Notes: generated from the letters alone by a model not told the origin. Positions 33,161 to 44,924 are shown, numbered from the stretch's first letter. The stretch: DNA of 64,000 nt from Hortaea werneckii (GCA_037044905.1 JBAOKB010000174.1:406836-470835); one strand, 5' to 3'. A program made the numbers and translations.

Positions 33161-34792
33161 TCATTGCTCACCAGGCATATCGTACTCGTAGACCGCGCCA
33201 CGCTTGCTAATGACCGTCGCCAGGCCGGGCACGACTTCAGCCTGGAAAGGCTCAAAGGGGACTTTCTCGCCATCGATAGAAATCAGCCCTTCGGTCTGCT
33301 GGCCCGCCCCGCCAAGGAACTTCAGCAGTTTCGACCGCATCCCGTTGCTGGATTGGTGCTGGCGCGGACTGATCCGGTACGCGCGCAGCTTGCGGTAGTC
33401 GACCGCCCCGAAGTCCATCAGCTGGCCTTGCTCCACCGACGTCAGCATGCTGAGCGAGGTCGTGCGTGGGATCGTGCCGTCGATGCTGACCATGTCCATC
33501 AGGCCGTCGGCGGGGAGGGAGGTGGGGAAGAAGGGCGCGTCGGGCGACATCCAGCACATTTTGCCGACGTAGAAGTTGCCGAGCGTGGGGTTGTCTTGGG
33601 TTTCGAAATCGTTGGGGAGTTTGTCGTTGATGGTGCCGTATTGGAGGGGAGGGACGTCGGTTTCGCCGCTTTCGAGAAGGGCTTCGTCTTCGAGAGTGGG
33701 AGGGATGTGTTCTGCTGCCATGTTCTGTCGCTCTTCGGCTGCTTTGCGATACGATTGCCGTATTCCCTGCTTGTCGCTGCTGTGCGTGACTAGTGATATT
33801 TCGGCCGGGTAGACTGTCTGGCCCAGTAACCGGACTAAGAAGCCCCAGGTAAATCGAAACGACCCCATCCATCGTAAGCTTTCTGTCCCGAGATCGCTTT
33901 CTGCCACAATGCCTACCGCCTGCGACAAGAAGCTGTAGTACTTCTTCTCGCCTTGAGTGATCGCAACGAGATCCATTGGGGACCGAATCCCTTTCACAAT
34001 TGCTACAGCGGCGAGGGAGGGAGAGTTTGTCCCATTCAGATTCAAGCTCATGCCATTGCCACTTCCACAGGGAAGCTGTGTCACAGCCACTTTCCGCAAC
34101 GCCCTGCGCGCATTCTTCTGCTTCGCCAGCCCATTAAACACCTCATGCGGCAACCCATCCCCACTTGCACAAGCCACAACATCTACATCCTCCGGATCCA
34201 GCTTCTCCGCAATATCCGTCGCATGCCCCCGATATCCAGTCTTCTCGACATCGACCTCGCACCGCGCCGCCGCCAGGATCGGCTCCGCCTCGCGCGTCCA
34301 AAACTTCAACGCCTGTCCCTGCCCGCCGTAAGGATTCACCAGGACTTTTATCCGCTTCCGCCGCGTGACGTTCGAGGGATACGCTCGGTCCATCAACGCA
34401 TCGACCCACCGCTTCGCATGCGCATGCATGCTCTTGTCCGTCACCGTGTAGTTGATATACCCGACCTTACAGCTCTGCTTCCCGCTCGGCTGCGCATAGC
34501 GGACCGTGACATCGAAGTCGTTCAGTTCCGTCCAGAGGATATTGTAGAAAGGAATCGCGCGCGTGGTCTTGGTGAACTGCGGCAGGAAGCCGCAGCAGTT
34601 TCCCGGTCCGCGCTTGTGCTTGAGTCCCTCGTCTAAGACGATCAGAGCGTCGGTGCCCAGGGTCAGAGTGGCATTGCGGTCGACGGTGAGCACGCCTGCG
34701 GCATCCAGCGCTGGCGATGCCTCCGATCCGGTTCCAGCCGGGTCGTCGAACGGGTTGGTATCACGTGGCGCGGGATTGCTGCTGTTTTCCAT
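33161..34792 (-). CDS. LCB4: Sphingoid long-chain base kinase
   Basis: This intronless frame codes 543 residues. The diacylglycerol-kinase-type catalytic domain has the nucleotide-binding N-P-Y-G-G-Q-G-Q (153-160), the signature S-G-D-G-L-P-H-E (210-217) and P-C-G-S-G-N-G (241-247). F-L-S-Q-A-V-G-I-V-A-E-S-D follows, with D-F-G-A-V-D-Y-R-K-L-R-A-Y-R near the C-terminus. These define the Lcb4/Lcb5 sphingosine kinase family, which phosphorylates long-chain bases to signalling phosphates at internal membranes. An N-terminal part (1-140) carries the usual yeast-type extension with C-C-G-F-L-P. In most members the first motif reads N-P-x-G-G-x-G; here it is intact. It faces away from the small basic protein gene. 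Confidence 0.93.
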   Translation of the reverse strand: MENSSNPAPRDTNPFDDPAGTGSEASPALDAAGVLTVDRNATLTLGTDALIVLDEGLKHKRGPGNCCGFLPQFTKTTRAIPFYNILWTELNDFDVTVRYAQPSGKQSCKVGYINYTVTDKSMHAHAKRWVDALMDRAYPSNVTRRKRIKVLVNPYGGQGQALKFWTREAEPILAAARCEVDVEKTGYRGHATDIAEKLDPEDVDVVACASGDGLPHEVFNGLAKQKNARRALRKVAVTQLPCGSGNGMSLNLNGTNSPSLAAVAIVKGIRSPMDLVAITQGEKKYYSFLSQAVGIVAESDLGTESLRWMGSFRFTWGFLVRLLGQTVYPAEISLVTHSSDKQGIRQSYRKAAEERQNMAAEHIPPTLEDEALLESGETDVPPLQYGTINDKLPNDFETQDNPTLGNFYVGKMCWMSPDAPFFPTSLPADGLMDMVSIDGTIPRTTSLSMLTSVEQGQLMDFGAVDYRKLRAYRISPRQHQSSNGMRSKLLKFLGGAGQQTEGLISIDGEKVPFEPFQAEVVPGLATVISKRGAVYEYDMPGEQ

Positions 34793-35108
34793 GCTTCTCT
34801 TCGTTACCGCGCTGAACGAATGAAGCGCTGTTTTCTTCTTGGGTATATACAGACTGAAGGATCATGGAGGAGTTCCAGATCCTATCCTCGTATTCCTAAG
34901 GCCCGCATGCGCCAATAAACTTCCGAGCTGCCGGAAAGCCGATACGGATTTAAGGCGGGAAATACGAGGACGTCACGTGCGGAAGCGTGCACAAACGCAT
35001 CTTGGGGATCTTATCCATTGCACAAACACTTTCTGAGACTATCCGAATTCGATGGAAGATTATTCTTTCGGAAAATCACTATACAGGGTATCATAAAACA
35101 TCAGTATC
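34793..35108. other. Intergenic, promoter of LCB4-type gene
   Basis: This 316-bp spacer lies between two minus-strand genes and holds the promoter of the LCB4-type gene. No frame of interest was found. Confidence 0.4.
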
Positions 35109-36746
35109 TCAAAAGACACTATGGAAATTCCTATCGCTCTTGTCTGTATCCGAACTGGTCTGAGAATCCATGCTAGGCCTCCGCTTCTTCTGTAGCTTCC
35201 TCCGGCCCTCCGAGCTGTTGGATCTAGATCTGTACGTATTATGAAATGAAATGGGTGGTTGTGTCCGCTGTCGTTGTGGAGGTTGCTCGGCGGGGAGAGG
35301 CGGGTTTAGGGAGCCTGGTCTGAGGATCTCAAAGCCGGATCCGTGGCCACGTACTACCTGTGACCCTCGCTTTTCGAACGATGGGTTTTCAGGCTTTCGA
35401 GAGTACTGGCTGTCTGCGGCTGGCTCGTTTCGTATCTTCGCCGGCTCAGGTGGGCTCGGTGCCGGAGTGACTGTGTGTAAAGGCAGAGACGGCACAACGG
35501 CTGGCGCTTGACTTTGCGGTCGCTCTTGTGATCTTTCTCGGCTCGGTGATCGACTCTTCACAGGCCGTGGGGTCGGAGGCGCAGTCTGACAGAATTGGGA
35601 GAAGGGCGTGACTCCCTCTGGCATGCTTGAACGCCGTACTGCTGCCGGTAAGGCCTCGATCTTCGGCGAGATGGGTAAGATGGGTGTGGGTGGAACTACC
35701 TCCTGTGGTAGGTAGCTGGACATCTTCGATCTCATGAAGTAGTCGCTCTGGTCTGTGAGAGACGCCGCCGAGGCTGGCCTTGAAACTCCAAACGACTCAC
35801 TAGCCTTTCTTGTCCGAGGTGTGAGCTGGCCTACCTCAGCAGCCTGAGATTGACGATGCTTGTTTAGCATTTCCAGGTCGACGGACGGCCTTCGAGGCGG
35901 GGAAGGATCTCTCGCCTTTTCCGTGAAAAGTCGTGGCGCCGCTGCAGAGATAGGTCCATTGTCATCGCTGCCCTGGCTCGAAGATGAGCTGCCGCTTACG
36001 CCGTCAATGTGGATACTGCTAGATGCCCGATGTATGGCCTCCAAGCCCTCGTAGGTTGTGAAAGCAGATGAGTCGCGGTAGCTGTAGGGAATGTTGCTAT
36101 ACCTTGAGTATGAGCATGGCGGATGCCGGGTTCGTGGTGGCTTCTGAATGGTTACATCTGGCGACGAGTCCCTGCTCGATTGCTTACTGAACTTTTGCTC
36201 GGCAGAGTTGGCGCGATCAGATGTAGAGCTTCCTCGACGCACAGAGGGTAGCGTCGACTTCGAGAGTGGTCGATCGCTCACAGGATATTGCTGCTTCTCG
36301 ATATCGTAGTCGAAGCTCGTCCGTCCTGGCTGTTTCAGCCCTACTGAGGTGACAGAAGACTGCCCGCTGTGGCTTTCCGGCGTGTTTGGCCGAGATACCC
36401 ATACTCCATCGACCTCAATGCCGCTTTCCAAAGCCCGGATACCAAATGGAATTTCATCCTTCGAAGTCCCGTATGGTTTACTTCTCCGCTGACTCATTTG
36501 TCGAGCCAGGGACTGCTCCTTCTTCTCCTGCTCAGCCAACACGGTGTATTTCCTTAGCTGCCAACGTGTGTATCCAAGCTTGACGCAGCCGATTAGTAGA
36601 GTGGCAACCATAGCGCAGCCAAGGCCCTGGGACGTCTAGTCAGTACTCTGCAGAGACATGCCTGATGTTACAATCGACGATTGAGTAGAACGCACAAAAG
36701 TCAACTTCTGCCATAGCTCCCAGCTGTCAAAAACAGTCTTTCCCAT
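35109..36746 (-). CDS. Membrane-anchored protein of unknown function
   Basis: A 51-nt exon (36696-36746, M-G-K-T-V-F-D-S-W-E-L-W-Q-K-L-T-F) is joined over a 69-nt intron (donor GTGCGT, branch TACTGACTA, acceptor CAG, phase 0) to exon 2 (35109-36626), giving 522 residues. The join creates one membrane helix (L-G-C-A-M-V-A-T-L-L-I-G-C-V-K-L). A conserved block follows: D-E-I-P-F-G-I-R-A-L-E-S-G-I-E-V-D-G-V-W, then S-R-P-N-T-P. The rest is a long Ser/Pro-rich disordered tail with several R-R-x-S and S-P sites and a basic end (K-L-Q-K-K-R-R-P-S). I know this pairing of a D-S-W-E-L-W-Q start and an I-P-F-G-I-R-A block from uncharacterised filamentous fungal proteins; no function is assigned. The tail suggests a phosphorylated cytosolic scaffold (inference). 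Confidence 0.7.
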
Positions 36747-38307
36747 CGCTGCACACGCAATGCCCGTAGATACAAACTCGAAGCGTAAGTCAAGAGAAAC
36801 TGCAATCTCGCTTTGGCAGAGCAAAGGAATCAACAAGAAGGGGGAACTTGGAGCAAATGTCAGTCGAAAGCCGGTGGCGGATTAGAGAACATGCCACAGG
36901 CGGCAGAAATGAATAACGTAGGAGCCACAAGCTTATTGCGAACCCGATGGCGACAGAGCGTGCATACCTAGTGATTGATTCATTCGCTAGCGTACTTGCT
37001 GTTTGTGGAAGGCGCGGCGGTGGAGGCTTCGGCTTATGGCGTGAAGCTTAGCTCGAGGGTTTCAAAGCCAACACCATTCCAAAGCCACAGGCGTCAATAA
37101 CGACAGGCTTCGAGTGCGGATGGGTCTCGTGATAAGACTGAAATAGTGGTGTATTGAGCGAGCGACTGGAGGAAAAGGAGAGGTCGAGTCGGGCGAGCGC
37201 GATAGGCGGTGATATGTGACCACGAAAAAGCCTTGGAAATCTAATCGACCATGTGCAACAAGCGAGTGTGCAAAGCGGTGAGAGGAGCCAGCTCCCTCCG
37301 AAACCAAAAAGAATGTATGGACACGCCTCTCCGAATAGCAACGCCCCGGGCTGGAGGAAGAATGTAGTGTTGGGCTGAAGGAAAGACAGACGTGGAGAGG
37401 GGATGGGAACGATTGGCACCGGCACGGCGGTCTTGACGTCGCGCTATACGCATATCGTAGACGCGGAGTAGAAGCATCCAACGCTCCCGGGGATCTGGTC
37501 GCGACCGCTCGCGAAAGCATGGCTTTCCTTGTCGCATGTGCGACGCTCGCGTCGTCAGGTTTTCCGTGGCGCCTTCTTTCGCCGCATATGCAGGTAACCA
37601 GCTTGTCCTACCGGCGGCGTGGATGTTCGGCGATCCTGCAGAGAGGCTCTACCAACCAATGCTCCATTGTGGGGATCTTCTCGGCTTCCTCGTTCTCTGT
37701 CGGGATAGAGGACCTGTTCGATTCTGACGTTCACGATGGCACCCTGAGTCGCTCCTAAGCAGAGACGGACCTCGTAGTCGCGTAGTCGAAACACAACGGT
37801 CGGCCGTTTAAACGAAATTCCAAAACAAGGGGCGCTCAGCGGTGAAAGGCCAAGCCGAATCGGGACGGATGGCACGCAAGCACCCAGCCCTGTACATACT
37901 TGTGCCTTACGCGATGTGACACCTCGGCAGTCCGGGACACCATACCGGTGCAACTCTTCAGCACGAGGACGAAATAGTCGCTATAGTAGCAGCCCGATAA
38001 GATGCATGTCAAGAGGAAATCTGTATCATTGCAGTGCACAGCGGGAAGCTCCGCAGAAATTCGGAATTCGAACTTCACTTCTAAGTCCGCGTGCACGTTG
38101 GCTCCAACGGAGAGTGTCCATGACTAGGCAAAATGGGCATAGAAGCTTTTATGCCAGGCTAAAAGAAACACCGCCATGTGATTCTACGTCGCTTTCAAAA
38201 GGCGCTCAATCATCCATCCTTGGTCGGATTTGCCGTACAGGATGGAGAGGAGGCAAGGGAAAAAATAAAAACATGGCAAAATAAAACAAGTCGCCAAAAG
38301 AAAAGTG
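36747..38307. other. Intergenic, no protein gene seen
   Basis: Several frames over 100 codons overlap on the minus strand (37048-37537), but their composition is unlike protein and none has a family match I can see. The region contains the promoter of the 35109-36746 gene at left and the pol III terminator of the tRNA gene at right. Confidence 0.4.
38296..38304 (-). terminator. RNA polymerase III terminator of tRNA-Met
   Basis: On the minus strand, two T4 runs (38301-38304 and 38296-38299), separated by one base, lie four bases past the tRNA 3' end. This is the standard pol III stop. Confidence 0.75.
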
Positions 38308-38379
38308 TAGCTCAGATTGGTTTCGATCCAATGCCCTCCGGGTTATGAGCCCGGCGCGCTTCCCCTGCGCCACTGAGCT
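38308..38379 (-). tRNA. Initiator tRNA-Met (CAT)
   Basis: A 72-nt cloverleaf without an intron: the acceptor stem AGCTCAG/CTGAGCT pairs perfectly over seven bases with discriminator A. The D-arm is GCGC…GCGC, the anticodon stem CCGGG/CCCGG closes the loop CTCATAA (anticodon CAT), and the T-stem ATTGG/CCAAT closes the loop ATCGAAA. The A1-U72 pair, three G-C pairs next to the anticodon loop, and A at positions 54 and 60 of the T-loop (in place of T and pyrimidine) mark it as the eukaryotic initiator rather than the elongator. Its D-arm and anticodon arm resemble the yeast initiator closely. Confidence 0.95.
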
Positions 38380-39779
38380 CGTTTGTGCAAGATGTTCCGA
38401 CTCCTTGATTAGCTCCGAAAACTTGCGACCAAGGACACCTGTTTAGGGTCGACTTCTACGGCGTAGATCCTATCACGGGCTGAGTATCTCCAATATATAT
38501 GCTCATTACTAGCGAGCTCCGAGAGAAGGGCCGAATTCATCAGGACGAAGAACCGAAGCCTACGACTAACTCCAAATGTGCTGCCAAAGGAATAAGAATG
38601 ATGAGATTGTAGAGCAAGACCATCTTCAAATGATGAAAACAAGTCTCTACTACGGCCATCACTGCTAAGAGATGCTTGGGCGAGACGTTCTTGTTCTACC
38701 CCCGTGATACCCGCTACGCCCAAACACTCCTCCGCACCAAAGCCGCTTCCCTGTGCTGAGATCTGCGACGAGGGCAACTCTTACCCTCTGGCTCTCCGTA
38801 TATGAGGCATCATGCTTGACCCGCACCGCGACATAAGCACTACTTCTCCGAAGCCATCACCATCAGCATCGACCCTGCTCTGTTCGCTAGCTCGAACCTG
38901 CTACGTCATCTAACGAAACACTTTAGAAGGCTCTCCAGAAAACTCATTGCAACACCGCGAGGTAGGTGGCCCTTTGCGTATCTGGCAGATGGGGATATCC
39001 ATTGTTTAATGGCGATGACCGACCGATTGGACAGGCAAAGGGGGTCACACTGCGAGATATGTAATTGCGATAAACCCTTCAGCAAGTCGAATAGGTGAAG
39101 CAAACTTTAAAGAATTAGACCCGTCGACATACGTCTTTCAACCGACTTGTTTTCCACAACCAAAAGGTCTAGTCTTCAAGGCCTTCCCTGCATCTATTTC
39201 CAAGCCAAGCCAGCGTGTACGTCTTTAATTCTGTGCAGTCGCCTACCCTGATTGCTATTGACACCGGAGAAGGTCAATTCTTTTCCTATCTGTAAGCTTA
39301 TGTTCCTGTAGGCGCAGAGCGCCCTATAGATCGAAGTGAAGACGTGCAGTTATATGGAGCTTCATTCGGAGTGCTGACGCTGCTGCCTCTCTTTTATGTG
39401 CGAGGTTGTGGAAGTCATTAGCTTTATTCTGGCAAGAGCCCCAGCGATCGGGTTCATCTTCCTCATGACGAAGGATTGGGCGTTTGTCTTGGTTGTAGGC
39501 GCTTGCAGAGATATGTGATGGCTGTCGGACATTTCAACTTCTCACACCAAGAAAGGGCATAATAGAGAGCGTTACAAATTCATTTAAGAAACAGCAGGTG
39601 GAAAATTCCAATTTGAGACAGAGAAGATGAAAATTCTGGCTGCAAATCTTCAGCAGTGGTTCATAATCATTCGAATACCGAGGTAATCGTTACGTAGAAC
39701 TTCATTTCGGTCGTAGACAACATCGATCCCAACTCTCATCCGCCTGACCCGCTCTTGCCACAAGCCTTAGAACAGGCGT
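38380..39779. other. Intergenic, no gene seen
   Basis: A 122-codon frame at 38409-38777 on the minus strand is protein-like in places but has no match I recognise and may be chance. The rest is AT-rich and empty. Confidence 0.4.
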
Positions 39780-40519
39780 TCAACCATGCGTAACCTTGGT
39801 GACAGTCCCATCATCCGACGTATGAATGTTAAGCCTAGAAAGCAGAACACGAAGATCGTTAGCATCTCAGTCCGAGTGCACCAATCACTTTCCAGCTTTC
39901 CTTTCCCTCCAGCATCCTTCACTTCTGGCACAGAACTTCGCCCCTCCCATAACGAGAACCCCGAACCACAATCCACCAGAGGCAATTCTGAGGGTTCCAG
40001 TTTGCCGGCTATTGCGAAACCGGAGAAGACGTCGAAACTCCCGAGAAGGAGAAAAAGAAAAGAGAGAGAAACGTACCTCTCCGGGTTATGGTCCATAGTC
40101 ATCATATCCCCCTCATTAACCATGCGGTGTTGCTTAGGCAGATCGGTTTTGGCGAACGTCTGTAGAAAAAAAATTAGAAAGCCATTCGATGAGCGACCCT
40201 GAAGACTTGGACGGAGTCCATCCTCTTCCTTTTTCCCGCAGCAGCTTATCCCCCAGCAGAGATAGAAGATCACAGCTTGCCGCCGAGTGTAGTGAAGACA
40301 CGTTTCTTGAACTGGAAGTCGAGCGGGAGGGGAGAGGGGTGAAGAAACCCAAAGCAGAGGGGGGAAAAAAAAGGGAGGTTAAAAAAAAAAAGAAAAACAT
40401 ACCGTCTCATCATTCCCCTCCCCAATCTTCTTCCCCATCAACTTATTCATCCAGTCCGCCGTCTTCTCATTACCGCTTCCTCCCTCCTTGGACTGCATAC
40501 CGGGAACGACGAGCGGCAT
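39780..40519 (-). CDS. I78 family peptidase-inhibitor-like protein
   Basis: Three exons (40403-40519, 40077-40159, 39780-39834) are joined by introns of 243 and 242 nt (donors GTATGT and GTACGT, acceptors CAG and TAG; phases 0 and 2) and code 84 residues. The product begins M-P-L-V-V-P-G-M-Q-S, has W-M-N-K-L-M-G-K-K-I-G, then T-F-A-K-T-D-L-P-K-Q-H-R-M-V and D-M-M-T-M-D-H-N-P-E-R. It ends L-N-I-H-T-S-D-D-G-T-V-T-K-V-T-H-G. The L-P…H-R…D…R-L-N-I-x-x-D-x-x-G-x-V ending is the I78 inhibitor pattern. No signal peptide is seen, so it probably acts inside the cell, perhaps on subtilisin-type proteases. Exon 3 recovers the diagnostic ending, which makes the structure secure. Confidence 0.85.
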
Positions 40520-41460
40520 GGTTTCCGAATTTCCTATGTTAACAAGGTCGATAGGATCTTGGGGCGATTTAGTTTCAAGGCTGGATCGCGAAGCTTGGGC
40601 AGTGGCGAGAAAGACACAGAGTCCGTAGGGGAGAGAGGAAGTTAAACAAAAGGAGGGAGTTTGATCTGCTAGAGAACTATCTAAGAGGTAGGTGAGTGAG
40701 GTGAGCCCGATGAAGTTGGTCATGCGCCACAGCCCCAGGCAGCCATAACGTTGGACGAAGCAGTGACGTCGACAGCTCCCCATCGAGGTCCCACCTCTCA
40801 CCCTCTCCAAGCTCCCGTCTCCACGTGCAGCCATCCAATGCCAGGTAACGCCGGACCTCCCGAAATCCAATCGCAAAAAGCTTACAGTATCTCTCGCGCC
40901 TGTCACCGTTCCCCAACGGTTGGTTCCTTTTTATCTTACCCTAGATATACCAACCCCGGGTTCTTACGGATGAGTTATCCTGCTGCCTAGGTAGTAGCCA
41001 GACCAGCACTAACTACTGCCCAAAAACGCACTGCTTGCACACGCACGCCCCTGCTACGGTGGGGGGGGCTTGAAAAACCACGGTTTTTTTTTTTTTTTTT
41101 CTTTTGGCAAAAATAGCTTACTACAAAGACGCGGAAAAGACTGATAAGAGGGGGAGGGAAGAAGAAAAAAGGAGAAAGGGTTGGTATAATCATAATCATT
41201 GAGGAATTCACATCACATTGAAAAAGAAGAAGAAGACAAGGCGTCTCCTCGTGGGAAAAGGCTACCAATTCTCACTCCTACTTCCTTGCCCTTTCCTCCT
41301 TTCCATTTCCTCCTCTTCCTCCTTTTCTTTTTTCTCTTTTCTCCGCCCATCCCATCTCATCTCTCCCTCCCCCTGCTACTACTACAGCAGAATATCCCTC
41401 GTAATCCATGATTGTCGGCCCTATGGCCCAAGAGAAGACACTTGCTGCTATACTGTTCAT

Positions 41461-41540
41461 GCTGCTACTATTCGTGCTGCTGCTACTGTTCGTGCTGCTG
41501 CTACTGTTCGTGCTGCTGCTTTTATTCGTGCTGCTACTGG
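41461..41540. repeat. 18-nt minisatellite
   Basis: About four copies of ttcgtgctgctgctactg occur in tandem with small variants in the first, third and last units. Read on the plus strand they give F-V-L-L-L-L repeats inside a 72-codon frame that also has a His tract; this frame is not convincing as a gene. Confidence 0.85.
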
Positions 41541-41704
41541 GTGTTGGGTGCCCGGTACCGCCGTCCCAGCAGCAAATCTCCCACCACCACCACCACCACC
41601 ACCATTCTCCATTCTCGCGTAAGTAATTGCCTCTTATGCCTCTTGGTCGTCTTCCCCCAAAACCCCCAAGATGTAGAAATTGCGTTTTTCATCATCGTTC
41701 TTCG

Positions 41705-41875
41705 TTCATCGATCGTCGTCAGTCGTCGTCGTCGTCGTCGTCATTGTCATTGTCATTGTGGTTCCTCATCATCATCATCATCCACCATCCCTCGTCATCG
41801 ACCATCATCCCTCGTCCCTGTCGATCTTTCATCGTCCATCGTTCATCGTTCCTCATCATCATTCATCATCATCGT
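41705..41875. repeat. GTC/CAT trinucleotide repeat block
   Basis: Imperfect gtc repeats (41715-41742) are followed by cattgt and then cat/atc repeats to about 41875. They are uninterrupted enough to be polymorphic microsatellites. Confidence 0.75.
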
Positions 41876-42030
41876 TAGAAAAAAGAAAAGCATGCAAGCA
41901 TGAGCATCAACCCCATATTCCCCCTGCCTCCATCGTCCACCTAATCCCTCCTCGGCGACCCAAAAAGATCCCACTCCCCCAACCCCCTCACCCACGCACT
42001 CCCCTTCCCGTGCCCATGTCCGTATTCATC

Positions 42031-44292
42031 CTACCGATACCTGGCCGACGGGGACGACGCATAAGGATTCCCACTCAGATCGGGCGGCGGAGGCGGACCC
42101 CCACGGTGCCGCGAATCCCGATGCGCCGGCGCCGGCATAGGCGGCCCACCCGCACTCCTAGACGGGAAAGCGGCCGGCAACTGGCCATTCTGCATGTTGT
42201 AGGCGAGCATGGGGTTCTTCTCGAGAATCTGCATCATGCGTTCCTGGCGGTCGTGTTCTTCCTGTTTCTGCTTGAGCAGGCGCTTCTTGCGGCGCTCGCG
42301 CTTGCGTTTTTCGATTTCGTGGATTTCGCGCCTACAGAAAGAAGGGAAGGGGCGATTTGGTCAGCACATGTCTTTTTCTTTTTCTTCTTTTCTCTCCCTT
42401 CACGGGTGGTGATGATTGAGGATGATAAGTTCGAGGGAAATACAGAAAGGGAAAAATAAGGGAAAGAAAAAGGGGGGAAGAAAAAACTGGGAGAGAAACT
42501 AGAAATAGCATACCTATGCTCATTCATCTCCTTCCACTCGGAAAACGCCCCCTTAATCCCCAACGCCGCAATACCCACCGCCGCCGCATCCTGGACCCAG
42601 GCCTTCGTCTGTTTCTTGCGGGCCTCTTCGGGCGTCATTTCGCCTTCGGCCACGAGCCGGTGCCGCTTCTCATGCGCTTCCATGCTGGAGTAGACGCCGT
42701 GCGCCGCGTGGATGGTAGCGATAGTAGCCAGCCCCGCGGTGAGCAGCTCCTTCCCCTTCATGTGTTTGCGCTTGTTCTCCATGTCCGTAGTGCTACTACT
42801 GTCGGTCGAAGGGGCGCGGTCTTTGGCTCCGGCCAGCGCCCCGGCACCGCCGCCCGCGGCACCGGCCGCGAGAGGGCCGGCGGCGTTAGTATCGAGAGCG
42901 CGACCGCGACCGGGATCGGGATCGGGACCGGTAGCGGCGGCTGGGTTGGGACGAGTACTCCGACCGTCCATATCTGAGGGAGGTGAGCGACGACGCATGT
43001 CTCGGCGACGGTTACGGGAGGGCACGTACGAATCTGCGCTTGATGACCTTGAAGGAGAGCGCCTGTTGCGGGACTTGGAGCGGACACGGTCGTAGATCGC
43101 CTTACCCGCGGCCGCGAGGGCGCCTCCCGCCGCCAGTCCCTTGACTGCGCCAAAGTTGCCGCTCTTGCCGCTCTTGTCACTGCCGGCTTCACTACGCGCG
43201 CGGGATCTTGAGCGGCCGCGGAACCGATCGATGATGCTTCGGCTGCGAGAGCGTGGGCCGGCATCAGGAGAAGCGGCACGGTCGCGGCCACGAGAACGAG
43301 ACTTGGACATGGGGCCGTTCGCGAGGCGACTTGCAGCAACACCACCGATGACGGCTTCTGCCAGGTGCCGTTTGCTCTTCTTGTTGGGGTTGCGATCGAT
43401 CAAGCCGTCGATTCCGCCTGCACCCAGCGCGGCTGTGGCGATGCGCTTGCCTTTGTCTCCAGACCACGGACCAGGTTCATTGCGAGCTCTGAAGGCTTCG
43501 ACTGCGCCTGCGACGAGAGCCGCCTGAGCAGCTTGCGCCCACTTGCGCTCGGTCTGCTTCTTGCCGCCCGGTCCACGGGAGCGGCTGGAAGAGCGGCTGG
43601 AAGATGAGTGACGCCGGCTGCGTGGTCCACGGGAACGAGAGCGAGCTGATCGGCCACCGCGCGAGCCCGAGCGAGAGTGGTCTTTCTTGCCCATGAGACC
43701 ACCCGCCAGTCCACCGAGACCAAGGCCGGCGATGGCTTCCTCGAATCCGGATTTGCGACGCTCCTTGCGCTCACTGCGGGGTGGAGGGGAGTCGGAATAG
43801 TCGGAATAGTCGTCACGGCGTCGCCTTGACCGCGACCTGTCTTTGCGACGACCGGCCGCGTATCCAGCAGCTGCACCTCCAGCGACGGGGGCAGCATAGT
43901 CGGTGTAACGGTCGTCGTCATAGTAGTCATCGTCGTACCTTCCGCCTCTTCTCCCGGCAGCGGAACGCGAACCACGTGAAGTGTAGTCGTCGTAGTCTCT
44001 CGAACGGCGGTAGTCCTGGGCCCTGGGCGGTGGGAAGTCGCGGGGAATGTCTTCAACGCTATCGTCGCGGCCGCGGAAGACTAGGTCGCGTGGTCCGGGG
44101 CCCTTGCCGCGCTCGATGTAGACGTCCTCTCTCACATAATCTGGTTCGTCGCGGTCGCGGGGTCTCGTGCGGCTATCATATGGGATTAGTATCTTAATCT
44201 CCGAGTGAAGCTGTTTGCGGGGGGGATCATGCGTACGATGAATGATAGCGACGAGGCTCGTCGTCATACCTTGAGTCAGCGTAGGCCGACAT
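42031..44292 (-). CDS. DUF3824-type Arg/Ser-rich protein
   Basis: Three exons (44270-44292, 42514-44172, 42031-42331) joined by introns of 97 and 182 nt (both phase 2) code 660 residues. It starts M-S-A-Y-A-D-S. Acidic-Tyr segments and long R-S-R-S tracts alternate with Gly/Ala-rich hydrophobic stretches such as G-F-E-E-A-I-A-G-L-G-L-G-G-L-A-G-G and A-A-Q-A-A-L-V-A-G-A-V-E. The C-terminal part has E-L-L-T-A-G-L-A-T-I-A-T-I-H-A-A-H-G-V-Y and ends in a basic coiled segment (R-R-K-K-R-L-L-K-Q-K-Q) and a Pro/Gly tail. This pattern is that of fungal DUF3824 proteins, whose function is unknown. The alternation suggests membrane-associating Gly/Ala helices between phosphorylatable RS linkers (inference). 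Confidence 0.75.
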
Positions 44293-44575
44293 GATGGTCG
44301 GTGGGGAGTCAGTCGCCCTGACCGGGAAGAATGGAGAAGTGCAGGCCGATCCGATGATCGATAGAGATGGAGATCAGTGTATAGGCTGGTGATGTTAATG
44401 GTGTTTTAGGTTTGGGGGATGGGTCGAGAGGGTTCAGTCCGGTCGGCAACGTCTTTACTTGGCGGGGCGGAAGATGGTGGGGTTCACGGCAGCTGCGAGC
44501 GTGTCAACCGGTGCTGCTCTGCCGCCTGGAATTGGAAGCTGCGCCTGAGGCGGAGCCACTACTCGGCTGTGCTGC

Positions 44576-44620
44576 TGTGCTGTGCTGTGCTGTGCTGTGC
44601 TGTGCTGTGCTGTGCTGTGC
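44576..44620. repeat. (TGTGC)9 pentanucleotide repeat
   Basis: Nine perfect copies of tgtgc lie about 290 bp upstream of the DUF3824 start codon, in the divergent spacer. Confidence 0.9.
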
Positions 44621-44924
44621 TGCTGCGCGACGGGAAGGCGCGGGTGACGGGTCTGACGGGTCTGACGGGATGGAGGGTGCAGATGGGTGATGAGCTGCTC
44701 AGCCTTGGCCGGTTGTTGATGCTGTCGAATGAATGGGAAGGGGAGTGGAAGGGAAGGCGGTAGGAGGGAGTGTTGGTGATGGTGGATGAAGATGAGTCTC
44801 GATCAGACAGTGGGTGAGCGTTTTATCGAGCATCAGCGGCTAGCCTGGCCTGGCCTACACTGCAGTGGAGAGTGGGTGCAGCCTGTGCAGCCTGTGCAGA
44901 TGGGCGATCAAGGCAGGAACGGCT

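Larger units (their letters stand above)
40520..42030. other. Intergenic, rich in simple repeats
   Basis: This 1.5-kb spacer contains a run of 17 T (41084-41100), a pyrimidine-rich block (41285-41390), an 18-nt minisatellite, CCA repeats (41580-41605) and GTC/CAT trinucleotide repeats (41705-41875). Open frames across it (for example 41408-41626) are repeat artefacts. No gene with family resemblance was found. Confidence 0.6.

Noticed and set aside
37062..37520. 152-codon minus-strand frame in the spacer left of the tRNA
   Set aside because: Low-complexity composition, overlapping frames of similar length, and no family resemblance.
38409..38777. 122-codon minus-strand frame right of the tRNA
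   Set aside because: Partly protein-like, but no start context, splice partner or recognisable motif.
41408..41626. Open frame with F-V-L-L-L-L repeats and a His tract
   Set aside because: It is produced by the 18-nt minisatellite and CCA repeats; there is no other sign of coding.
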